64,000 bases of DNA from Tomocerus qinae (taxonomy: Eukaryota > Arthropoda > Collembola > Entomobryomorpha > Tomoceridae): assembly GCA_020055645.1 (NCBI GenBank), contig CM034548.1, positions 2,604,001 through 2,668,000 on the forward strand, read 5' to 3'. Shown piece after piece: positions 14,801 through 26,800 of the stretch; position 1 is the first letter of the stretch, and the number at the start of each line of letters is the position of its first letter. The position numbers and the translations under genes are program-made. The notes beneath the pieces were generated by a model that did not search any database, was not told where the DNA came from, and worked only from the letters and a program-made list of their open reading frames with translations.

Positions 14801-17800
14801 GAAAGAAAACAGAGGAAGTTAAAAGAAGACTAACTATTGCTTAAAAGTTGAACGAAGTCATAAGAGAAATATTTGTTTCAAAAGTCGTCCGCTTTCGAAT
14901 GAGATATTACACAAGTTTCTCGATCCAATTCCCAATTCAAAAATCCCCAGACGGGGTAGTTGTGCAAAATAGCTTCGATTCGGACAAAAAGTTGTATTAA
15001 CGGCTGTCCGCTTTCCAATAAGCTATTACATGTCTATTTTCTACGATGTATAGAACCAAAATAACTCACTTCCTTAGAAAAGGGATAGGCGATAAAAAAG
15101 TTACCTGGACTTAGATGGATAGATACACATAGATGTACAATCTATCATCATTGTAGTTAAATAGCAATAGTATACTAATCACGTCCACCCACTAAAAATG
15201 CCTTGACGTAATTTTTGTCCTTTCTAATTCAACGTGTAGACTGAAGCAGTAATACTTTTTCGTTCTAAACTTCGTACATCATCATTCCTCCTTTTCAATC
15301 ACATCACAACAGTCGGATAGGATAGGCCGTATAACGTAACAGCTATACTACAGTGTGTCCCCTTCCGCTATCTAGAAATGTACTTATTGTAAAATGGAGT
15401 ATGGAGGATATATAATTGTATGATTCGGAAGATTCTGGACTGTTCTCGAGAAAAAAAATTGAAGTCGGCTTTACTTATTAAATACCAACTTAAAGACCTT
15501 TTTATAGCTGGAGGGCTACTACATAACTCTTCAAAATTGCTGTTCCTACAGTCCCACATCCTCGTAAAGCAAAAGAAAATTCTTTAAATTAAATTCTTAC
15601 AAAATATCATATGGCTTCTGTGTACAGCTAAGTATAAAATTGATTATGACTTCAAATGACGTACCACCCCCGTAGTTAGGTTTTTACCACAAAAACTCCT
15701 CCCATATACTACGCTTGAATAAAAGTTATCTTCTTCTGTAATATAAATGTCTCTCTTTGGTGTGCTTTATAGCAGTTAGATGTTGTCTGGATGTCAGCTC
15801 TTTTCTTGTAAGTCGACGTTATTGTAGTATAGTAGTATTGTGAGGTCCTAAGGTAAAAAGATGATATTATGTTATACCAGCGCTGTCTCCTACCTTGGAC
15901 CTACAAATACTTCCAGAAAGTATTATCTAATGATGAGAATAGATTTTTATGTATTATTTCTGGGATGTTAGTTCGTTCCTTTATATCCAATCAGCACATA
16001 AAATGAATAAGTCGATGCAAGAGCAAAATAATATTAAGTGTATGGTGAATGAAATATAACGCATATGCAATAAATAAGTACACAATAATATCGTATTCAA
16101 CAAAACACGTCAAAATGGCAGGAAGGGTGAGTACTATTTTTTGGGTTGTACAAAATACTAAGTAATTAACCCTCCCAAAAATATATTCGAGTTACCCCAA
16201 AAGACTTGATTTCCCCAAAATAGGATAGGTAATTTTTAGGAAACACTTAGGTAGCCCTAGGGGGTCCGAAAGCCGGATAACCCGTGTTTATTGTAAGGAA
16301 ACACTTTGCCTAAAGAAGGCAGAAAAATTAAATTAAGAAGAAATGAAGTAAAGAGAACATTAATTTCGTGTTGGCCAAAGTGACAAACACGAGTTGTTAG
16401 TTAGAGTGGCTCGTACGCGACTCGACGAAGGGAGATTTGGCTCGACAGAAGTGGAGCCACGTAAACCAAATCTTAGTCACCTTTGTCGGGTAAAAAAATA
16501 CTATGATTATCTTAACCTAAATGAAGAGGGGTTTCGCTCTTCACAAAATAAAAATTCGGCTAGGTCTTCAGCACAAAGCTAACTAAAAACCAAATGTGGT
16601 CAACTTACCCCGGCCTTTTGAAGGGCGAGTCGAAAGCGACAAAAATGGTGAGTTGTTTAGTCTGTCCTGAGGAGCAGAAAGAAACAAGCAAGTCAGTTTG
16701 CAAAGCAAAGTGAACAGGGCAAAATTATGACATAAAGTGAGTTCTGAGCGGAGAGCTCAGAGCTTAAATAAACTTTAGAATATTTAAATTAAGAATTGGA
16801 AGAGGAAGGTTGGAAGAACTAAGATAGGAAAGTTCAGGTGGAACGACCGAAGTGGAAGGCCAAATTCCAGTCTCATGCGCACTTGCATAAGTGTGATGCA
16901 AGATATGCACATGCGGCTGGAAATCATCATAGCTAAATAAGGGAATTTAGAATACTAGGGAAATAAGGGGAATTTACCATACCAAAAGTGAGGTATCCAA
17001 AAAGAGTCCTCACAACCCTCCCGCCGTTATCATGACGTTATGGATAAACTTTATTCATGAGTCATTAGGTGGATTGCAAAATCGACCTTAAAAAATAGAA
17101 TTCAAAAATATCATTTCATATTACACAATTCCCACAGATAATGTTATCAAAATTGCAGCATAACAATTAGGAATGGTTATTGAACACATAATGGCATATT
17201 AATGTTGAAATGACAAAATATTACATACTACAGTATTTTATGTACAATACATTACAAATCATTCTCAGTATCAGAACCTAGTAGCATTTGTTCAGTCACT
17301 TCTTCTTGGTGTACCACAGGTAATTGAGTAATGTCAATTAGATCTATTACCGGATTGAGGTTGAGATTTGTCAAATCGACTGGCAATGAAAAGCCAATAG
17401 AAAGTGGTGGAGTAGATACCACACCAATATCTGGAGACTTGGTACTGCTCCTGGGAGGAGTACGAACTTTTGGAGAAAGCTTAGTCAGGGAGACTTTCTT
17501 CCGTGACTTTTCAATAGTCTTATGGACTGTTTTCAGGGACGAAGACTTGGTTTTCGTTTTCTTCCGTTTGGCTGAACGGTCTACATCCATGTCATTGAGC
17601 AGTCTATTGATATGCGCAATTGACATTTTAGTAGAATGTGGTGGAGTGAAAGGGACAAAAGGTGCACAATCTCGGCGTTGTAGGGCAGGATATCCGGGTT
17701 TTACTTTGACTGTCTTACTCGTTTGAACTAGGCATTGCACTTCAGAATTTGGAGAGTCAAACAAACTATCGGTATTCTTACGGAACCGAATCTTGATTTC

Positions 17801-20800
17801 TACTGCGCCGGGATTGTACGGCATGTCTTGCTCGTTGGTGGACGGATCGAGTTCACTTTCACTAGCAAGAACAGCACGATCGACGACAACACGAGGGCCA
17901 GTAAAACCTTTTCGACGAGCAGCATCCACAATTTCTTGGGTTTGCTTTTCTGAGATTTGAGTCCATTTCGCAACATCTTTCATGTAGGATGGAAGCGGAG
18001 TTTGGACTGCGACATGATTGACTCGATATTTTAGCTGATCATCGCGAGGTTTGATTGTGACGACAGGTACATGAGAAGTTGGCTGACAAAATTTTGAATG
18101 AGCTGGAGCGTTGTAAGACTCAAGACGAAGGAGTGGTTGGTTCTGCGATACTTCGAAATGACGATTTTCGTAGGTTCTTCGTAATTCAGTCCGGGTGAGT
18201 GGAATTGGAGTGTAGTGGTAAGGCTGGAATCTCGGCTCATGTCCAAAAGGCACCCGAAATCGGTCACTCTGCCGCTGCACCCACTGCTGGCCCGGGAATC
18301 GGTTCATCGTCAGTATTACGTGCTATAAATTTAATCAAATCATTAGCATGTATTTTATTTACAGTTTTGGTCATGTCAGGGGAAATCAAGTCATAAATGT
18401 TTGTGGAAACCCGATGTTTTATGACGTAGGGACCCTCGCCTTTATCCATCAGACTGGCTGTGATTCCTTTACTTGCATCAGATAGAGGGTGAGCTTTGTA
18501 AAGGACAAGGTCACCAACTTCAAAATTTCTGGCTAAAGTTCCACGGTTGTAGTACTTCATGTAAGTTTCTTGACTGTGACAAAGATTTTCCCGTACTATG
18601 TCATGAATTTTATTTATGCGGTTGCCTAGATTGGAAACCTCTTTACAATGAGACAAAGTTATGTCCATTTTATTATCGAACGGAGTACGATATTCTCTAC
18701 CAGTGTTTAAATAAGCAGGGGTGAATCCCGTGCTATCATTCACGCTTGTAATCAGGGCGAATCCCAATTCAGGCAGAAACTTATCCCATTCCTTGCAATT
18801 ATTGATGAAAGACACAATCATACTTTTCACAGTTTGATTGTATCTTTCCGTGATATTACCTTGAGGATGATACGCAGAAATGTGGAAAGTTTTTATACCC
18901 AGCATTTTGCACCAATCTAAATAGATTGTGGACGTAAACTGAGTTCCATTATCAGTTAGCAGGGTACGAAATAAGCCCCAATTACAACAAGTTTGCCATA
19001 ATTTTTCTATTATTGTACTCGCCGTGGCCTTACGGAGAGGATGCAATGAAACAAATTTGGTAAAGTAACAAACAATTACCAGTAAATATTTATTCTGGCC
19101 CGTACCTCGTGTGTAAGGGCCCATCAAATCACAAGCGACCAAAGACCACGGGCCATTGGCTTCGAATGTAGAACTCGGAACTCTGGGAGGTTTAGGGAAT
19201 TTTGCCATCTGACATGCTTTGCAACTCCTAACGTAACTAGTCACAATTTTACGAAGATTAGCAAAGTAAATTCTTTCCTCAATCCTTTTAAATGTCTTTC
19301 GTATGCCAAGGTGCCCAGAAATTGCATTATCATGAAATAATGGCAAAACGACAGAAACTAGTGACTGAGGGAGCCAAACTCGCCAATACAGGCTCTCATC
19401 CTCCCAAGGTTTACCACGAGGACCGACGTATCGTAGTAAAAGACCATCAGCAGACACATAACTTCTTTTTGCTATGGATTTTACTCTTTCATGCGAGTTA
19501 TTGTCTGCCGGAATTGTATTATTAGTAAGGAAAAGCTTGATTTCATTAAGCATGACATCCTTATTCTGTTCCTCAATTATTTGTTGACGAGACAAATCAT
19601 TATCACTAACAACCACTGACATGCATTCAGAAATACGACTAAGCGCATCCGCTGCTTTATTATTAGTTCCCTTACGATATTTTACAATAAAGTCGTAACC
19701 CTGTAGCTCTAAAAACCAATGGGCTAATCTACCGGTGGGCTCTTTAATTTTCCTAAGCCATGTCAGGGCCTGATGATCAGTCTCGACCGTGAAATTGGTA
19801 TATTCGATAAATCCTCGAAACTTTTTAATGGCCCAGATTACACTGAGGCATTCTTTTTCAGGAGTTGAGTATCTTGTCTCAGCGGGAATTAAATTCCGAC
19901 TGGCAAACCAAATCGGGAATCGAACGTTGTCTTGTTCTTGCACTAAAATTGCTCCGAGTGCTTCATGACTGGCATCTGTCTGAATTATGAAAGGAATATT
20001 CAGATCCGGGAGTCTTAGCTCGGTCAATTCAGACAGAGCTGTTCGGAAAAAGTTAAACGATTTCTGTGTATTGTCATCCCAAACAAACTTCGATTCCTTT
20101 TTAATTAGGTGGGTAAGTGGTTTGGCATTTGTGGCAAAATCGGGAATGAATCGGCGGTAAAACCCGCATAAGCCCATGAATCTTTGGATGTCTTTGGCTG
20201 ATTTAGGCATAGGATAATTCCTAATGCATTCAACTTTTTCAGGATCGGGCATACATTTACCAGATTCAATAATAAAGCCTAGATATTTTAATCGCTTTTT
20301 ACATAGCTGCACTTTCTTCGGATTGATAGTGAAGCCGGCTTTACGAAGTCGATCGAGTACTAGTACAGTGTGAGCCATATGTTCCTCGAATGACTTGGAA
20401 AAAATCAAAATATCGTCGAGATAAACTAGACAAATTTTCCATTTTAGTTCGCCCAGCACCTCGTCTATGCATCTTTGAAAAGTAGCCCCACTATTGCACA
20501 TTCCCATAGGCAGCCTTTTAAATTGCCACAACCCATGAGGAGAAATAAAAGCAGTTATTTGCCTACATTTGGGTGCTACCAGCAGTTGGTAATAACCTTT
20601 AGACAAATCGTAAAGGGACATGTATTGAGACGGGCCTAGGAAAGTCACTAAATCATCCATTCTGGGTGATACGTATGCATCCTTAATTGTCACTGCATTA
20701 ACAGGCCTAAAATCGATGACAAATCGAGGGCTTCCGTCTTTCTTCGGAGTAACGAAACCATTACATGCCCATGGACTACGAGAAGGTTCGATTATGTCAT

Positions 20801-23800
20801 ATTCGACTAATTCCTCAAAGGTTTTGTCGAATATCTTTCTTTTACCAGGGGTCATGGGTCTTAAGTGCTGTTTTATAGGCCGGGCGTCTCCGACGTCAAT
20901 TTCATGCTCGTACAGAGTACAAAGACCAGGCCGTTGTGTAAACATGTGTAGGAAGGGTGCTAAAGTTTGCACTACCTGCTGTTGCTGTTCGATTGTGAGA
21001 TGATCAGGAGCATTTAATGTTGCCAAAATCTCTTTCTCGGACATTTGCAACAGAGGGTTGTCATCTATGATAAATACTTGTTCGTCTTCTATGGTTGGTG
21101 CTATTTCAGCCAACACTTGAGAAGGGGTGATATTATCATCGAGAGAAAGCTCAGTTTCATCGAGGTCGAACGAAATCAAATCATTTTCAGGCCATTTGAC
21201 TGTGGGCTGAGAATTGTCAGGATTTTGAATAGTTTGGGCATTTGTAGGCGGAAGTATAAGATTTTCAGAAAGATTTTCCTCAATTTTAGGTTTCGCATCG
21301 ACTAAATTGGTTGAATTTACTGTTAATGCAGTGGCAAAAGGAATCAGTTGCTGTTTCCCCAGGCCTATGACCCAACCATTATGCCCAATAAAAACACCAA
21401 TGTCCGTGGGACCGAGGAAATCCCTGCCCAACAGAATATCTTTTTTCATTCCCGGGAGTAATACAAACGTTTGCCGTCTGGTTCCTGCCGGGTATTTAAC
21501 TGTGAGAATGCATGTTTCATAGGTGAGACAAGAGCCTTTCGCAAAATGTATATTTTTAGTAATAGGTTTACATTTAATATTTTTAGCTTTTATCTCCTGG
21601 ATAATATTATCACCGAGGAGGCAAATAGAAGAACAAGTGTCCAAGTAAGCAAGATAATTGACATTAAGAAGAAAAACTTCGATCAGGGGTTCATTATGAA
21701 CTAATTTTGAAACAAGTGCCGAATCACCTTCCTCCACATTACTAATTAATGTTTGAATATTTTCCCGAGCCTTCAGCGGCGAGCTGGACTCGGGACATGG
21801 GAGTTTAAAGGATTATTTCCTGATTTAAACTGTCCTTGGGTGGTATTTGTGGAGTTCTTACGATCCCTATTACCTTGCGGAGAAAATTGCACAGGAGATG
21901 TGCCTACAGAGTTACGACCTGGAGAATTGTTTGAATTTCTAGGTGGCGTATTATAAATATTTCTGGGGGGTTCTACACGAATATCCGCCAAGTTCTGCGT
22001 GCTGCCTCTCCTTTGAACATTAGAATTTTGATTTCCCCTTTGCAAGGAATTGGGACTGACAGGCACGTCAAATCTAACCTCACGCCTTTTGGGCGGCTCG
22101 GTGTGGTGAAATGTAAACGCATCCACGGCTGCTAAGTGCAGACGTGGAGTTGACTTATTTTCCTCTGTCCAGGTCAATGCACCGGATTCAACTTTTGCAA
22201 ATTCTTTTGGTTGGACAATTGGTTTCCAAGCCAAAGAAGGTTCAAGATTGCCACAAACAGGAGGAGGTTTATAAGATCTATACGACTTTAGTAATTCTTG
22301 TGCTTGTTCTGCACACAGTTTTAATTGACGAATTGTTCGAATGTTACGCCCCTGTAAGGCCATTCTGAACTCAGGATGCATATTTTTCATGATTCTACGT
22401 ACTAACTCATTTTCGGTAAAATCCTCTCCCTTTCTTTCAAAGTAGTCCGTAATGACACGGATAAAGCTAGTTAGAGTCTCTGTACTGCCCTGAGTTCTAT
22501 TCTCTAACTCCCGTTGCAAGTCTTCTGCATAACCCACGGCCTGAAACTCAGCTCTAAATCTATCTTTGAACTCGTCATACGAATCAAATGGACTTTCGTA
22601 TCTCCACCAATTACAAGCATCATCCGTCAAAGTGAGAGGAATTACATATTGTAATATTTCATTTTCCGTATAGCCTATGATGGAGCGATACTTTTCCAAT
22701 TCAATAAGAAAATCATAGGGTGTTTTAGAATCCATCGCACCACTATATTTAGGCAGGACAATTTGTGCTGCTTTTAGATGGTGTGACCTGTTGCCATTAT
22801 TAGCGGCTTGATTTGCAGCTATTCCAACTTCGGCCCTTTCCCTATTGGCATTATCATGCATTACTACATGAGGATGCTGAGGACATTGCGGTACTGCCGC
22901 TGCCGGTGGAGGTCTATCAATTAATGGGCGAACCCCTTGGGGCACACCGAGAAATTCTTGTCCACCGCCGTGAACTGGAGGTGGTGGGTCTGCCCGTGCT
23001 AATTCCGCCCGTTGATTCTCCACATTCTGATTCTGGGCAATTCTACTACCAATGCAAGTCTCTATAGCTGTTAACTGCGCTCTATTCATCGCTTCAAACG
23101 ATGTTTGCATTTGTCGTTGGCAATTATTTATTGCAGTTACAAAATTGGTCTGCAAACTAGATAAAATTGTTTGTAAAGCGCGTTCTCCAATTACAGCCTC
23201 ATTTCTAGCCCCTTGACTGGTACTTGGCTGTTGACCATCATCTACTACTCGGTGCATGAAATGAGGAACGTCATTTCCTCCTTGACCTGTTGGCCTATTA
23301 ATAGTAGGTTGAGAGTCTACTCGCGGCGCAGGAGGAGATACTGTAAATGCTCTGATAGTTTGATTATTAACGTTAAATGGAGAGTTTGGAGGAGAGTGAA
23401 TAACGCGTGGCGAGTTAGCAGGTGGCAGATTAACAGCAACTTCTGCCGCTGGCGGCGCAATTTCCTGACTACTTTCCTCTGTGGTACTTGCCCCACGTCT
23501 ACCTCCTCTTCTTGGATTCGCCATTGTTAATGGGAATTTTACTTTACGAAAACGAAATGAAAGATGAAATGAACTGTAAGATGTAGCGAAAAAGAATTTT
23601 GTAAATCAAATATTGAGAGTTTAATTTTAAGAATGCTTAATTTGGAAATAAAAATTATCTCGTCAGTGCCTCCACTTAATTGTGAGGTCCTAAGGTAAAA
23701 AGATGATATTATGTTATACCAGCGCTGTCTCCTACCTTGGACCTACAAATACTTCCAGAAAGTATTATCTAATGATGAGAATAGATTTTTATGTATTATT

Positions 23801-26800
23801 TCTGGGATGTTAGTTCGTTCCTTTATATCCAATCAGCACATAAAATGAATAAGTCGATGCAAGAGCAAAATAATATTAAGTGTATGGTGAATGAAATATA
23901 ACGCATATGCAATAAATAAGTACACAATAATATCGTATTCAACAAAACACGTCAAAATGGCAGGAAGGGTGAGTACTATTTTTTGGGTTGTACAAAATAC
24001 TAAGTAATTAACCCTCCCAAAAATATATTCGAGTTACCCCAAAAGACTTGATTTCCCCAAAATAGGATAGGTAATTTTTAGGAAACACTTAGGTAGCCCT
24101 AGGGGGTCCGAAAGCCGGATAACCCGTGTTTATTGTAAGGAAACACTTTGCCTAAAGAAGGCAGAAAAATTAAATTAAGAAGAAATGAAGTAAAGAGAAC
24201 ATTAATTTCGTGTTGGCCAAAGTGACAAACACGAGTTGTTAGTTAGAGTGGCTCGTACGCGACTCGACGAAGGGAGATTTGGCTCGACAGAAGTGGAGCC
24301 ACGTAAACCAAATCTTAGTCACCTTTGTCGGGTAAAAAAATACTATGATTATCTTAACCTAAATGAAGAGGGGTTTCGCTCTTCACAAAATAAAAATTCG
24401 GCTAGGTCTTCAGCACAAAGCTAACTAAAAACCAAATGTGGTCAACTTACCCCGGCCTTTTGAAGGGCGAGTCGAAAGCGACAAAAATGGTGAGTTGTTT
24501 AGTCTGTCCTGAGGAGCAGAAAGAAACAAGCAAGTCAGTTTGCAAAGCAAAGTGAACAGGGCAAAATTATGACATAAAGTGAGTTCTGAGCGGAGAGCTC
24601 AGAGCTTAAATAAACTTTAGAATATTTAAATTAAGAATTGGAAGAGGAAGGTTGGAAGAACTAAGATAGGAAAGTTCAGGTGGAACGACCGAAGTGGAAG
24701 GCCAAATTCCAGTCTCATGCGCACTTGCATAAGTGTGATGCAAGATATGCACATGCGGCTGGAAATCATCATAGCTAAATAAGGGAATTTAGAATACTAG
24801 GGAAATAAGGGGAATTTACCATACCAAAAGTGAGGTATCCAAAAAGAGTCCTCACAGTATATTAAATACTTAGAAGCAGTATTTGTGAATTGTAGACATC
24901 CCGTTTTATTGGGACGTTTGGCTGGCTGGCTTCTCCTAAGAAAGAGTTTTTCTTTGAATTATTCCAAGTTGTTGGCTTCTCAATAGATGCCAACAATCGG
25001 CCATTAAAATCTGTTAAGAAACTCCATCCATCATTTCTCTATTGTGCGTGTAATTTGTACCCTGTTTGCATTATACCGATGCACAAATCTTCCACTTCCT
25101 ATAAATCATCAAGAAGTATCAGCCATCCATGATCTCTGGATGTTTTGAACTTACTGGTTGGTACTTTCAAATGCAGCTGAATTGGGAATCTCTCCGAAAA
25201 GCTTTGTACCATTACTTAACCCGAAACAGCCTTAGGTAGTTAATATACGAAATTCTTCGTATAGTAGATACTTAATACTTAATGCGCAATCATTGATTGC
25301 AATCATTGTTGGGAGAGTAGTCCACTTTCCCTTGCGTCTCTTATGTTTGCAATGTTTTCATGATAACATTAATCAATACCTATATGTACTCTTTGCTTAG
25401 AGTTATCTATCAAGATCTGCTACTATTATGTTGTTAGGAACAAATACAAAACCTAAATAATTTATTGTCAGAGTAAGAGTGGATTGCTTACAGAAAATTA
25501 GAATCAGTTTTCAGAGGGTTATAACGTTTTCTATAAAAGCGATGGCAAAATCTGTCCGATGTAGTTAGCTAATTCTATTATATAATCGTAGACTTAGATA
25601 AAATTAACTACCTATATATCTATGTATGTCTGGTAGGGTAAATTTGAATTTTAGCGCGTTGTGATTTCGCTTGATCCATAAAGAGGCATTATTACTTCAA
25701 ATTATTATACCTTTCAAAATCGAGTCGCGCATGCTGGTGGCTACTAGTAATATAAAAACTTTGAACATTAAGACTAAAAACCGTTTAATTTTCTTGTAGT
25801 TTTTTTTTAATTATATCCTTTGTTTCCGCTTTGTTATTAGAACTAATTTTTCTTGATAAAATAAATGTTTTCTTCCAAATGTTTGTACCTTATTAGTTAA
25901 ACGAAACCTATTCCTATGACGACTGCGTTAGTGGAAATGATATTTGCATGAAAATATTATCAAGTTATAATGCTAGTGACTTATTTCGTCTTTACCATAT
26001 TTCCTAAACCAAACTCTTTCTTAGAAAAAAAATGGAATACTTGTGGCACACACAGGAATTTTGTATGACAATAAATTTTAGTAAACAATCGTACTTTGTA
26101 TGTTATAGAAAAACGTGTGAAACTTTCTGGTAGTCAAGGGAATAATGTATGGTACTAATAATAGTACCAAGAGTAAGTAAAGAGGGTAAGTTAAGGTTAA
26201 ACAATGTATAGAGTATTCGGAAGGTATTGTACTATTGCAAGTGCTACAACTACTATATTATAATGTCTGGACAGCAAATAAAAAAGGCCGGCCAAAGAAA
26301 TCGAGACAAGCTCTATGACGACTTTACCTTAACTTCAGTAACTTATCATTATCAACTGCTTCATTTACTTGATTATTGAATTGACATTGCCTAATTTTAC
26401 TTGTTTACCAATTTTTTCTTAATTTTCTAATGCATACAAATAAAATTATGTACTTGCAATGACTAAATATTTACATATAATAAATATTTAAATATTTACA
26501 CGTCCACCACTCTGTCTCACAACACTCATAGTATCATACATTATTCCTTTAGCTACCAGAAAAATTCACACGGTTTTCTAAAACACACCATACAAAGTAC
26601 GACTGTTTACTAAAATTTCTTGCCATAAAAAATTCCTGTGTGTGCCATAAACTTTAATTCGCAACCTTTTTCTTATTATCTATTAGCAATTTGAGAACGA
26701 TAACATTAAAAATTCTAATGGATTTATGTGTGGCATCGAAAAATAGTAATAGTGGGGGTTGCTATTACTGTAGATGCTAGTAGCGGGAGGTATTACTAGT

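Larger units (their letters stand above)
5851..15834. other. Intron 1, 5' part: no gene seen
   Basis: About 10 kb of AT-rich intron. It contains copies of a dispersed repeat near 7.3-8.1 kb and 11.7 kb that share a GGACAGACGGAC-like run and an AGATTGGGNATTCC motif. Short direct and inverted repeats are seen near 7.35/7.78 kb, 10.1/10.2 kb and 14.9/15.0 kb. The open frames are short and unsupported. No coding exon compatible with the cyclase was found. Confidence 0.5.
15839..24856 (-). mobile_element. Complete Ty3/gypsy-type LTR retrotransposon, 9,018 bp
   Basis: The element reads on the - strand, antisense to the cyclase gene whose intron 1 it occupies. In its own orientation the order is 5' LTR (24856-23681), possible primer binding site, gag (23524-21773), pol (to 18264) with protease, reverse transcriptase, RNase H and integrase, a third ORF (18307-17252), polypurine tract, and 3' LTR (17014-15839). 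The LTRs are 1,176 bp each with TGTGAGG/CCTCACA ends and appear identical by eye. GTAT flanks both sides. Domain order protease-RT-RNase H-integrase, a GPY motif at the end of integrase and YLDD in RT place it in Ty3/gypsy (Metaviridae). All three ORFs are uninterrupted. Identical LTRs and open frames point to a young insertion. The family name cannot be given without a database. Confidence 0.97.

Noticed and set aside
16394..16582. 62-codon open frame in the LTR, + strand, identical at 24236-24424
   Set aside because: It is present twice only because the LTR is duplicated. It reads against the element and shows no domain.
17331..17726. 131-codon + strand frame inside the third ORF of the LTR element
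   Set aside because: Shadow of the 351-codon frame on the other strand.
17252..18307. Calling the third ORF an env gene from its position
   Set aside because: No signal peptide, membrane anchor or fusion-type hydrophobic segment is visible.
21471..21737. Pol starting independently at the first in-frame initiator-like codon
   Set aside because: That codon is GTG, not ATG, and the frame stays open upstream to the slippery site, so frameshift entry explains it better.
22144..23530. Several + strand frames of 62-105 codons over gag
   Set aside because: Antisense shadows of the 583-codon gag frame.
23815..24135. TATA box and AATAAA pair as LTR promoter and polyadenylation signals
   Set aside because: On the element strand the TATAAAG lies downstream of the AATAAA, an order that does not give a sensible U3-R-U5 layout.
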